NCBI GenBank assembly: GCA_003024985.2 | Contig: PXIH01S0011974.1 | DNA length: 16,076 nucleotides | Reading direction: 5' to 3' (one strand) | From: Euperipatoides rowelli | Taxonomy: Eukaryota; Onychophora; Udeonychophora; Euonychophora; Peripatopsidae | Shown here: positions 1 through 11,500 of the stretch, one piece after another | Layout: each line of letters starts with the position of its first letter | Position numbering within the stretch: position 1 is the first letter of the stretch | Translations under genes and position numbers: made by a program | Notes under the pieces: model-generated | The model's database searches: none | What the model was told of the DNA's origin: nothing | Seen by the model: only the letters and a program-made list of their open reading frames with translations

Positions 1-928
1 ATTTCTAGTTAATTTGTTAAAAAAATCTTACTCGTAAAATTTTTTTTTCAAAATTGAAGTTTAGAATTACAGTATGCTAGAAATGTTAATATTTTGAATA
101 ATTTTTGGAAATTGAGTATAACAATCTATACGTATTTGAACTTAAAAGCTATTCTTTGTTTGAATTTTATTATTTTTTCATCCACACAAATATTTAGCAT
201 TTTGTAGTTAGCTGTTTTTTTTCTTAAGTTTAGTCTATTTCTCAATTTATTTTGAATAAAACTGAAGATTGAGAAAATTCTATTGAAACAGATGAATGAG
301 GGATTGCCAAAGAAATGAATTTTGGATCTACTGTATATTTTTTTTCTTAATAATAACAATTTGTTGGTTTTAATTAATTTTTCATAACTTCACTGAACAA
401 AAATAAATTTGGATATAGACTTTCTTGTGATTTAGGCTAAATTTATTTTTAGTAACAAAACGTTTGGATTTTTTTTAAAAAATAAAAACAGTCTTACAAT
501 TTCATTTTGATTTACAATTAAATTAATTCACAAATATTTTGTTTGCTGAGTGTAAGCCTGTAAGTGAACTGAAATCATATAGAATATCTGCCAATCTGGA
601 GTTAATTTTTATCTCATATGATTTGAGCTTTTTGTCTTTTAAAATGAAAAGCTAGCCATGTACAACATCTACAATTGTGGCATGCTTATAAAAATTTCAG
701 AGCAACTGCAATTGGTTATATATTTGACAAAGGTGCTAATCTCTTTGTGAAGGTGGAAATTAATTATAATGTTGGCTATTTACATTAATCTGGATGTCTT
801 TTGCAAGTTCAACAACTTTCATATAAAACTGTAATTCTTTAAAAAAAATTGCAGGTAAATAAATGTGGCTGTTTTACCATGTTTCTTTCTGGCAATTGTT
901 GCAAAATTGGGTAATTAAAATTGTTCCA

Positions 929-940
929 GGGGGGGGGGGG
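929..940 (+). repeat. 12-base G homopolymer
   Basis: A pure G run in AT-rich intron, one of several G or C runs in the window (also 2105-2114, 2157-2169, 14221-14227 and the C run at 14948-14957). Length is probably polymorphic or error-prone, and no function is inferred. Confidence 0.85.
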
Positions 941-2098
941 CATACAAGTGTGTCGATTTCTGAAATTTTGTTTTTAGTCACCTGAATTGTAATTAATTTT
1001 CACAGGATTTAAGATATCATTTCCGAAAAGATTCTGAAAGTATCCCAAAATGGTATTGTATGCTGCAGACTGAAGTTTAATTAAATATAGTAATGTTGGA
1101 AGTTAAATAAAAGATCGATATTTTTATGTGGAGTATGTAAATAATGCAATACAATATAATTTGGGGTTTGTGATAAACATCTTACTACTACTATGGTTAA
1201 GGAAAGCAAATTATAATAATTTTTAATTCCAAACAATAATTATATTTTTCCTGAGATTATCACAAGTTAACACAATACATTATCAGGAATTTATTCATTA
1301 TTTCTAGGGAAGGAAACAAAAATGGATTTAAATTTCTTTAAATTTTTTTTTTCTCAATGTGATTTTATTGCCTCATTATTCCCCTCCCCTATTCCAGATT
1401 TAGTGGTCGTTTCTTAAAGACTCTGTCTTCATCGATTAAAATATGACAACCAAATTAGCTCAAATATTGTTTGCATTTGAAAAAATAATTTCAGTGTTTG
1501 ATAACTTTTTGAGTATAGATTCTTATATTTAAAAAAAATAATAATATAGTAACAAGTCTGAATTGACTTATACTTAGGTAAAATAAATAAACAGTGAAGC
1601 ATTTCTCCAATCATACTCCTAATCTGCAAAAACAATACAGTACCTAATATGCAAATTTGCTTAACTTGGTCTTCTATTTAAGAGTTATTTTATAATATTA
1701 CTCTATTATAATAATTAAATATTTAATAGATAAATTATAATTTTCAAAAAAAAAAAAAGTGGAGGGATAGGACGAATTTAAAAAAAAAAAGAAATATGAG
1801 AATATAATGAATCATATGTTAAAATTAAAATGTTTTTTTTTTAAATTTATATCAAACTTGTAATTGGTCACTGTTTAAGGGCATTATTAGTTTATTTTTG
1901 TTCTATTACAGTTTATGTTATGGGATAGACAAGTTTGTGAACATGTCACAACTAATAAATCTATAATGTGTATATTTGCAATATATACTGTACATTAACT
2001 GGTTCATCATGTGCAGTGGCCACATCAAACCGCATTATTTTAAAATTATTTACAATTTATACTTTGGACACAAGTCTATGACAAATACAGTATATCAA

Positions 2099-2169
2099 CC
2101 CCCTCCCCCCCCCCTGCCCAACCAGGAACATAGGTAGAGAATTTTATTTGGGGGTTGGGGGGGGGGGGG
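2099..2169. repeat. Paired C-tract and G-tract, potential hairpin
   Basis: C5-T-C10 at 2099-2114 and G5-TT-G13 at 2150-2169 face each other about 35 bases apart, and CCCAACC at 2117-2123 is the exact reverse complement of GGTTGGG at 2153-2159. The two tracts could pair as a hairpin, or the G-run could stack in the RNA. Homopolymer length may also be an assembly uncertainty. Confidence 0.6.
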
Positions 2170-2497
2170 TGAGAAATTTCCAACTCACAACTATTGTCTG
2201 TGTGACCGGGTCCCTGCATCTTCAGATCAATGTTAGTGTGTTAAAGGGTTAAATTTCCCAAGTCATTCTTTTAAAAATACCAATCCATTATAAAAATCTT
2301 TGATTACATTTTTTTTTTAAATTTACCAACAGATTTTCATCCTCCTTCAACTGGGCGTTTCATAACTGTCAACATAAAATTTCTCAACTTTCGAACTTTC
2401 ATCCAAAGTTGAATGAAATAATGCCCTTAGTGATACCCCTGCCACCCCCACCCTCACCTCATTCGAATATTCCATTTTCCTTTACATCATGGTTCAG

Positions 2498-2551
2498 ATT
2501 CACCTACTTGGGTTGTGTTTCAGCCAAATATCATCATTGATGCTAAACTTG
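2498..2551 (+). CDS. RMC1: RMC1 exon a (first exon in window)
   Basis: The acceptor AG is at 2496-2497 after a pyrimidine-rich tract and the donor GT is at 2552-2553. The first two bases (AT) finish a codon begun in an upstream exon, so the preceding intron is phase 1. The exon reads xSPTWVVFQPNIIIDAKL and leaves one G, giving a following phase-1 intron. A second AG at 2522-2523 would make a 28-base exon starting at PNIII. I prefer the longer form because the family has a conserved W-(I/V)-V-F-Q-P block here, which the short form loses. The upstream bases also stay open in frame, but the polypyrimidine tract at 2470-2484 argues that the exon does not extend further. Confidence 0.87.
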
Positions 2552-5500
2552 GTAATTAATTTGTTAGTTTTTTTAACATTTGTTTATAATTTGGTTTAAA
2601 TGAAATCATGACTGGATTGTTTTATTTTAGGCTGTTTATGGTATCTTCATTTAAGGCTTGAGCCTTTAGTCCGAATGATTTCAGACAAAGTGAGCTATAT
2701 TCATTTTATGTATTTTATTGTTTGACTTTACTGTATTTATTTAAGATGATAGCAAATTAATATCCACTGTAAATTCATTTAAATTTTAGTGTCGGCTGAT
2801 TGACTTACTTTTATTGCGACAAGATTCAAAAATGGCTATTTTAACGGTGTGCAAACAAGCTTTGAGTCCTGGACAGCAGTGCAATCTCTTAGTTATTGCT
2901 AAAATATTTGACAAGCTTAATCAAGTGTACCATAACTATTTGGAAAGTGAATCACAAACACCTCAGGTAAAACACTAGTTTTTAATGGCCCTCCTTTCAG
3001 TATTTGTTTTCTTCTAGTATTGTTTTTTTATTTTAAGTAGTTTTAATTAAATTACTTAATTCAAATGGAGAAGAACTTGAGCATTTAAGATTAAAACTCA
3101 CTTCTAAATTTATTAGGGTTTTTAATTTGTATTACTCCATCCTGTTTATACTATGTTCTGTTAGATGGTGACTTTCACTTCTGTTTTAGACTTGGTGTGA
3201 AAATCTAAGGAAAATTTTTAATATTACTGTATATATTAAATAACAAATTATAAACATTGAATTATTTTCCATAAAATATTCCTCTGCTTAACAAACTTGA
3301 AAATTGATCGTATAAAAATAAATTGGTAGCTTTTATTCAAAACAATTAAATAACCTACTGTAGGTGATATACATTTTTTAATTAAATAATCAAGGTGATG
3401 TACATTTTTTATTTATATTTAGCATATTTTTTTTTAAATTTGCATTATAAAGAATACCTAGTTACAGTTTATGGGTTAAATTAATTCCTAGATCCACAAC
3501 TCTGTTCATTTCTTTTACATTCAGTAAATAATGTTAGGGCACAGACATCATTTATAAGTCCTAAAACAGATTATTTGTTTGGAAAAAGTAAACCAATGGT
3601 GTTGAAACTAAAAACGGGGGTGGTGGGGTTCCTTCATACTGACCACAAGAAGGAAACATGGTAATGTCAAGGGGTAGGGCCATACATTATTTGCAAATGC
3701 TTTATGAAGTCACTGTTTATTTACTATTCATGGAGATTGACTGAAAAAAAAAACATATAAACAAAGAAAACAAAACAATAGAATATGAAAGTAAAATAGA
3801 TCAACTGGAGTGGACATGAAATTGATTCATTTGAACCAACAATTGATCAAAGAAAGCCAAATTAGTCATATTTATTTTAACCCTATCACGTTAAATCAAA
3901 TACAGGTGATCATAATTTTATTTGATCTTTGATTAATTTGTCGTTTTACATGTCAATGAAGTTGCAGTCCTAGCATTGTGAGAAAACTTTTCTCGATTTT
4001 TAAATCCCACATATGATTGCTCTATCAAAATTTTGAAAGTAAACTATCAAAAACTAAATTATTACACCAATAGCAAAAAGTTAGGATTAGTGTGTGGCCA
4101 GAATGTTATACCATAAGCACCGGAGGGCTTGTATTCAAATGAATACCTTCTACAAAGTTTACTTTGTCATTTTAGTTCTTAAGTTATAATATTCAGTCAT
4201 TTTAATAACTATTTTAATGTTAAAAGGGAAAGGGAGGCATTTTTTTTTTTAAGCGGGTTGATTTTAATAGTTAAACTATTTTATTTATTTATATTAGGAA
4301 GATCCTAACACACTGAAATCTGGATCATTAAAGAAAGGTTCTGGACAAGCAGTCATAGATCAGTCCGATATGTATACACATGTCTTCTCAATTTTTATTG
4401 ATAATAAGGTATGTAATATTGTAGAACATGTATTAATATTGCTATAATACTTAAAAGATTCTAATGGTCACTTTTTGACAAACATTTTTTTCTTCTCCAT
4501 TGCTACATTGATGGTGATCTGTACAGTTAGTAGTCACTTAATAATCATATTTTTTTAACTTTACACTTTATTGATGTAAAGCCTTCCCTGAAAAACTATT
4601 TAGGCTATTCATTCTGGATATTACATTTAGGATTGACTAAACACTATTGATTTAACCTTATCAAATTCCAAGCATTAGAGACTCTATTGCTTGTCATATT
4701 ATTTATCTAATAAACTTTGATTAACTAAAACTTGAGGGTCCGATGATGAAAAGATGGAATTATTATGAACTATATCAATCCAAAATTATGAGGACTCCAC
4801 GATAAATAAAATTGTTTTCGGCAATTGAGAAATCAGTCATGTCCGATTTTAACCAATCGGACATCAGCACAAAAGACAGATTTCCTTCAAAGAAATTATT
4901 TGTACCGAGTGTTACTTGTAGGCCTAGATTTATAAAATTATTTATTAATAATCTAATCAATTTTTTATAATAATCTTCAATGTAGAATGAAAATGAACTT
5001 GTAAACGAACTTAAACATTTAGTTATTTTCTATTAAAAAATACATTGTGCTAACGTTCAAACTTCTTTATGAAAAAAAGATCACGATTATCTTCACGGAA
5101 AATGAACAAGTTAAAAGAAAGCGTTCATTTGATTATTTAAAAAATGTGAAATAAAATATTAAAAAGTTAAATGGAAAATAAAAGAGATGTTTTAGAAAAA
5201 ATAACTTACTTGAGAATAGGAAAAATATCCTTGAAATATCTTTAGAAAGACTTGAAACTTAAGAAAATGTTTAAGTTGTTGTAAATACAATTCCTTACAG
5301 TATATAATGATTTTTTTTAAACTGCTATTTGTTTTTTGTTTTTTTGGTGGGGGAGGGAAATAGGTGAGAGGTTTTTTTATTTAAAATGGAAAAAAAACTT
5401 GTAGCCTATACGATTATTATTATTTATGATCATTATATTATTAATTCATAATTTCTTATCCTGACCAATTAATATTTTTTTTTTTTTTTTTTAAATCAGG

Positions 5501-8500
5501 ATATTAAATACAAATTTGTGATTGCAGTTTTGATCGAATATATCCGTTCCCTAAATCATTTTCAAATCCCAGTTCAGGTAAGAATAAAGTTCCTGGAGAA
5601 TATATAACTTATACTTTTTTTTATTTTAATTATTGTTTGACAAATATCTGGAATTTTATTTTCAAACTCTTCCCTATTGTATGGAGTAGAAGAGAGGACT
5701 TTAAATGAAGTATCTACTTACTTAAAAAAAATATAATTATTGTGACAGCAAAAATACTTTTTACACTTTTTTCTCTTTAGAATGTTCAGAATGCTATCTT
5801 TGATATTTTTCTCTCAGTGATATATCCAAGAAGGGCTGGGGAGGGAGGAGAGGAGTAGGCTTTGATACTCCAGGCATAAATACATTTACACATTTTTTAT
5901 TTTAATATTAATTAAATTTTAAATTCAGACCAATTGACATGACTGTCACAACATTGTATTCTACAAAAATATATTATGGGTGGAAAGATTCAGTATATCA
6001 AAGGTTGAACTCCTCCACCTTTTTTATTTTTTAATTATTAATTTTATCTGCTCAGTACCATCTAAGTGTATTTTTTTTAAATTTCATTTTGGGAGAAGAC
6101 AATATTTATTGTTTGTCATATAATGTACTGTATATAAGGGAGCATTGTGAGAGTAAAATGAAAGTTAGTTGTTACAACAACAGACGATTAGTCTGTGTAT
6201 AAGGATAATAACTAAGTTTTGTTTACTAAATAGTTAACATCCTTGTAAATTGTTACACAATACTGTACATCTTAAATTCCTTGTACAAACAAAAGTATCT
6301 GCAATCCTAAATACTTGTCACAGGTTATAGCAAGAAAGTGTATGATCAAAGTATTTATAAAATTATTGTCCCACATCTGATTAAGAAAAAAGAGTGGTCT
6401 ATTTGATTAATGTTTGTGCTAACTTTAGAAGAATGGCTAATAAATTTACAAAATAATCATAGAACAGTAATATTTTGTTTTTCTATATCAAAATGAGGTC
6501 GCTGTTTTGTTCTGTCCTTTAGTCCTCTTCTGTCAATGTTTTTCTCCCGGAGGTCCTCGATCAGTAATATTTTGTTTATTAAAAAAAATAATTGTTAATA
6601 TTTACTGCAATATACAGTAAAAGTTGCAAAAATATATACAGTTCAATAGAAAATGTTATTTAAAATTTTTAATTAATCTCCATTATTTATTAGAATTAAA
6701 AATAGCAACTAATCGCTTAATTTTAAAATTACTTTAAAATTATTGTGTTTCTTCCTGTTCTCTCACAATTAGAGATGAAATTTATCAAGTGATCCTAGCC
6801 CGTCTGATTTTAAACAACAAGGATTTTAATGTTCAGTCTTAACTGTTACATTCAATTGAATTATAATTTTGTACGTTCACACTCATCAATACTATATTAT
6901 TAATGTTTGTATCAGAGTTCTGTTGGATTTGAAAATAAAAAGAGCTTAATCTGTACACTTATTTACATTAAAATATCAGATTAAGTGATCTGTTAATATT
7001 GTTACCACACAGTCTTTTTCAAAATATTTTCTCATTCTAAGATATTTATCTCAGTTTTCTTTCTCCCTAGAGAAAATGATCTCAATAATTGCCCTTAATT
7101 GATTTTGGATCACAGGCTGTGGAGAAAATAATTCTCCACACTTTGATTCTAAAATGGTTTTAATGATAATAACTATGGTACTTTACAGAATGTATCTTGA
7201 ACAACAATTGTGACTGTGTAGCCTAATGCTATGATTTTTTTATAGGGTATGCTACAGTTTATTTTTTTAATTTATTGTTAAAAATATCTGACCATATCGG
7301 TAAATTAAGAAAACTTACAGTAATCTTTCACATGACTAATTAATATTGATAGGAAATATTATAAATCCTAGGCTACGTTTTTTAAAAATCTCTGAGCTCG
7401 AGCTCCGAGAAACTTACATGTTACGGAGAACTAACGATATAAACAGTGTGAGACAGAATCCAAGATTATTAAAATACGCTAACATAGAAATAAAATATGG
7501 AGACGAAATAGAAGAATTGTACAGTAAAATAAAAAAGCCCACCTAAATTAGGTTAACTATCACCTGAAGGTGGTTTTAAAGGTCTACTGTCAGAAGAAGG
7601 AAAAAAACTTGTCCATGGCAGCATTCGTACATGTGATGTCAGGGTTATCCAATTTAAAGACATGCTTGCTATCTGTGCCACCGAGACATAGACGGTCGCT
7701 ATTGCTATCTCATTGACTGGAAGCATTTAATAAATAGTCATCGCCATGTAAAAGATCTTGTATAGTCAAAATAACGAAATTATAGAGAGCAAGTAGTGCC
7801 TAGACAAAAGTTAGACCAGTTACATCATGTTTGACACGTAAATTTCAATAAAGTTTATTTTCCACCATTTTGGATTTTGATTGGGTAACATTGCATTGTG
7901 GGTACTTCTCCGAATCCCAATGATTTTCTTGGTGAAGTCAGAGACTTCTCTAATAGTTCTCCGAGTTCATCAGAGATTATTAAAATCCGCAACAAAGAAT
8001 CTCCAATTTTTTTAAAATCCGACTTTTCCAGATTCAGAGCATTCTCTATAGTTCTCCGAGAACTCGGAATTTTTAAAAAACGTAGCCCAATTTATAGTTT
8101 TTCCATATTTTTTTTTTTTAATATATTGCAGTAATTAGATTATACTTTCACTCAAATGACACCATTCAGGTTTGTTAAATATCAAGCCAAAGATTGCTAA
8201 GTGTTAGACAACAAATAAATATCTAATTTTGATCACTTATTAAAATTACATACAAGTTGTTTTTTTAATACTTTTTGCATTTTGCGTGCAAATTTGCAAA
8301 CATTTTTTTTGTCACAATACTTTCCGAGAGCGTTTACAGTACATAGAAGCAAAGCATTTCTATGCAAACTCCATGATTAACTTCTAAGATATTTTTTCCT
8401 TTCATGTAAAATGTAACTCAACGTTAAATTGAGAAAAGAAGAAACCTGAATCAGTTCAATCCATTAGAAGATTAATCAATATGGAAATAAATGGAAATGA

Positions 8501-11500
8501 TTGTTATCCTTAGTTTTTTTTTCAAGTGTAGCATACAACATGGAAATTTTTATGGCTTCCATTGTTTTTCTTAATTAGAAACTGCACTCAGCATTGGCGT
8601 ATGCATTATTTTTATATGGGGGAAAAATGATTTTCACGCACTTAAACTGCATTTTCAGTTTAATCTTGGAAATAAGATGTTAGTCTGAAATTATGTTAGT
8701 CAAAATAGTGGTACAAATGCTCGATTATGAACCCTAGTCCTTTGACTCTGGGGAGGAGTTCCAAGCTGAGCTGTTCCTTTCTCTAAAATATTGATCAAAC
8801 TCATAGGACATTTTTTGCCTTAATCATGCCTAATAAATAAGAAGCATATTAACCTTCCACCCGTCATGCTGTCGTAAATTTTAGGACACATTCAATTTTT
8901 TATAAAATGTGTATGTGTATGGTCTTGTGGGTTTATCTTTGCCTTCTTTTCCTAAAACTAACTCCCCACTACAATATTGCTATGTTTTTACCATGCACAT
9001 AGCCCATTTTATGGTTATTTTTTAGAATTATATGTAAAAAGACGCCCAGACATAAATTTTACGACACAAGACCGCTGATGTAATAATATAGACTTTCAGG
9101 TAGCGTAATACAAATATTATAAAACATTTAGGAATAAACTTAAATATTTTTAAAATCGAAATTTAATGCAGATTTCAAAAATCAAAACCAAAAAATTCTA
9201 TCTCAAACGACGGAGAAACAGTAATGTAAAATGTAGGATAAACTATTTTTTTTTCATAGCTGACATTTAGAAACAAATTGGCATAACTGATTAAAAAAAT
9301 CTGTTTGTTTGATTTTTTTTTCTTTATATACGGTAATAAAATTATTGACAATAAATAGAACAAATAATACTATTTAAGTTTTTTTCTATCTGTTATAGAT
9401 TTTGTAATATTTAACAATGTACAGTATTATCTGGACATACTGTAAATACAAGAGTAAAGAATGCCTGACTTTTATAAATATAACAATAGTAAAAAAAAAA
9501 ATTTTCTTTATATAAAATTCTTGACAATAAATAGAACAAAAAATACTATTTAAGTTTTTTTCTATCTGTTATAGATTTTGCAATATATAACAATGTATTA
9601 TTTGAACATAGCCTACAGTATTTACAAGCTTATAATGAATGCAACTTTTAGAAATATAATTACAAAAAAAAATATGTTTGTTAGAATTTTTTTTCTTTAT
9701 ATAATAAAATTCCTGACAATAAATAGAACATAAATATGTGTAATGATTTAATTATTACACATATTATTATTATTTGGAAACTTTTATACATAGGATTCTA
9801 TGAGTCGTAAAAATTATGACACGCGACCGCTCGTGTTAAAATTTTGTACGCGACCGCTCGAAGGTTAAATAAAATGTTTACACTTTAGATTTTTGTTTAA
9901 TCAGAAATCATCATGGTTTGATAGGGTTAGGCTTCAGGGTCTCATTTTAGAGTTTACAATCTTGAACTAAAAATAAAATTGCAAGTCATCTTTCCCATTA
10001 GTGCTCCCCCTGCATTTTTTATTTGACAACATACACACATAAAAATATTATGTGTCATGCCATTGTTATATTAATTTATTTATTCTTTCATTTTTAGCAC
10101 TACCTCTACGAGTTAGTCATCAATACACTAGTCCACCAGAATTGTTTCTATCAACTCCATCAGTTCTTACAGTACCATGTCTTAAGTGATTCAAAACCTC
10201 TGGTAAACTTACTGTGAATGTTCACTAATTTTACTATTTGTGGAGGGTTAGGGTTCAGAATAATTATAAAATATTCTGATTGCAAATTTTATTGCATTTC
10301 CTTCTACATTTTAGACCTATTTAAAAATAATTAAAAGAAATAATTAGCTAAATTCTAAATTAATCCAATTTCTTTTTCTTCTGGTATTGTGTTCAATTTA
10401 AATTACATTAAGAATGCTAACATGTTTGCTTTATTATGCACATATCATTTCTATAATAATACAATATATGCATTGGAAAGTGATCTAATAGATGGCAGAT
10501 ATGATATTTTCATTCACTTGTTTATTTACCACTTTTGTACGCTTTGTGTTAGATTTCATCATAAATCAACAGCAGATTATGAAACTACTTGTCTTTCTAA
10601 AGATATTTTTCCTCCTATGCAAAATTAGTAATTAGGTGAACTGAAACATCAGTCAATTAGCAAATTTACCATTTTGGAAGCCACGGAAATGGTCGTGCTT
10701 TTGATTTATCAACTCGGAAATTTCATAATTTCCACTGTCCTTTGAATATAAAGTTGTTAATTAGCTTGTGTCTTTCAAAATTTGTCAAATGAAATTATGA
10801 AAAGTCTAGTAGTTAATTCTCTAATGCAATCGCGGAACTTTGTGGAAGCAAAAAAGGCAGCGCTTGCGGGCCCTGAGTCATGTAGGACCCCAAATTTAAC
10901 AAACAAACAGAAAAAATAAAAATAAAAATTTTGTTTTATTCAATAGTGTAAAACTATGTTACTGGAAATGGGAATAATATATGAAACAGTGAAGGAATTT
11001 TGTGAACTCCTGATTATCAAATATGTCATTATTAAGTGCATACTCATAATTAATATCATTAATTTATTTAATCCTTCCAGTAACAAGTTTCTCCAAATTA
11101 AAAATTATAAAAAATCTTTTAAGAACAACTATATTCAAGAGAAGTTTAAAGTTTCAAAGTTTAATTGCCATTGAGGCTAATGAATCAGACTATTTAATTT
11201 CTGATGAAATTATTGATAAATGTGCAGAGAATAAATTGAGAAAAAAAAATTTTTTTTTTTTTTTTTTTTGTTTATTTCTTTTTATGTTAATAACTAATTA
11301 TTTTTTCATGAAATTAACAAATTAATTATTTATATGCTGTATATTTATTTTTTACTATATTTTTTTTTTCGGTGTAGAAAAAAAGTTTGTTGCTGGGGCC
11401 TGTAAGCAAAACTTTGAGGTTTATAGGGTCTCCAATAAAATTTTTCTTAAATGCCTGAGCAACAAGTTTCGCCATTGTTCTAAATGAAAAAATTTAAAAT

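Larger units (their letters stand above)
1..2497 (+). other. Upstream RMC1 intron sequence, no gene seen
   Basis: Nothing in these 2.5 kb reads as the expected preceding RMC1 exon, which should encode propeller residues ending just before the YSPTW block and end in phase 1. The stretch is AT-rich with stops in all frames. A 12-base G run lies at 929-940 and paired C/G tracts near 2099-2169. Acceptor-like sites at about 1388-1396 and 1902-1910 open frames without resemblance to RMC1. I therefore read it as the 3' part of one long intron. Confidence 0.7.
8853..9864. mobile_element. piggyBac-like non-autonomous element with TTAA target sites
   Basis: The element is flanked by TTAA on both sides (8849-8852 and 9865-9868), the target-site duplication of the piggyBac superfamily. 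The ends read CCTTCCACCCGTCATG on the left and, reverse-complemented, CCTTCGAGCGGTCGCG on the right. The differences are largely what CpG decay (CG to CA or TG) would produce. Subterminal copies of a GCGGTC..GTGTCRTAAAATTT motif occur on the minus strand at 9051-9078 and 9804-9832, and a related form on the plus strand at 8861-8884. The interior has no transposase frame. It is mostly AT-rich with a ~187-base tandem repeat at 9290-9735. The length of 1012 bases fits an internally deleted or MITE-type derivative. TTAA is also used by Kolobok-type elements, so the superfamily call is probable rather than certain. Confidence 0.66.
5578..10097 (+). other. RMC1 intron e-f (4520 bases), transposon-bearing
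   Basis: The longest intron in the window. It contains a 16-base direct repeat around an 81-base segment (6465-6577), a hairpin at 7119-7139, a terminal-inverted-repeat element (7371-8087) and a piggyBac-like non-autonomous element (8853-9864). Between these, 5578-6464, 6578-7118, 7140-7370, 8088-8852 and 9869-10097 are plain AT-rich sequence in which I see nothing further. Confidence 0.8.

Noticed and set aside
126-359. Minus-strand open frame of 77 codons
   Set aside because: Phe/Ile/Lys/Asn-dominated composition expected from AT-rich DNA, no domain, and located in an intron of a plus-strand gene.
1010-1051. Possible exon after CACAG reading DLRYHFRKDSESIPK with a GT donor
   Set aside because: Short, no family resemblance, and the neighbouring splice signals are weak. 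AT-rich introns yield many such candidates.
1397-1435. Acceptor-like CTATTCCAG followed by LVVVS, recalling the NLVVV strand of the RMC1 propeller
   Set aside because: A stop follows after five residues in that frame and no donor precedes it, so the likeness is chance.
1911-2005. Good polypyrimidine acceptor ending at 1910 followed by an open frame starting FMLWDRQVCEHVTTN
   Set aside because: The translation does not resemble the RMC1 segment expected upstream of exon a, and no donor gives a phase-1 join with a matching end.
7346-8134. Two plus-strand open frames, 7346-7546 and 7898-8134, as possible transposon proteins
   Set aside because: Each runs across a terminal inverted repeat and its palindromes, neither shows transposase motifs, and their extents are set by the repeats.
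10389-10628. Plus-strand open frame of 79 codons just after exon f
   Set aside because: No recognisable motif and AT-driven composition. Read-through from exon f is stopped in frame before it, so it is not an extension of RMC1.
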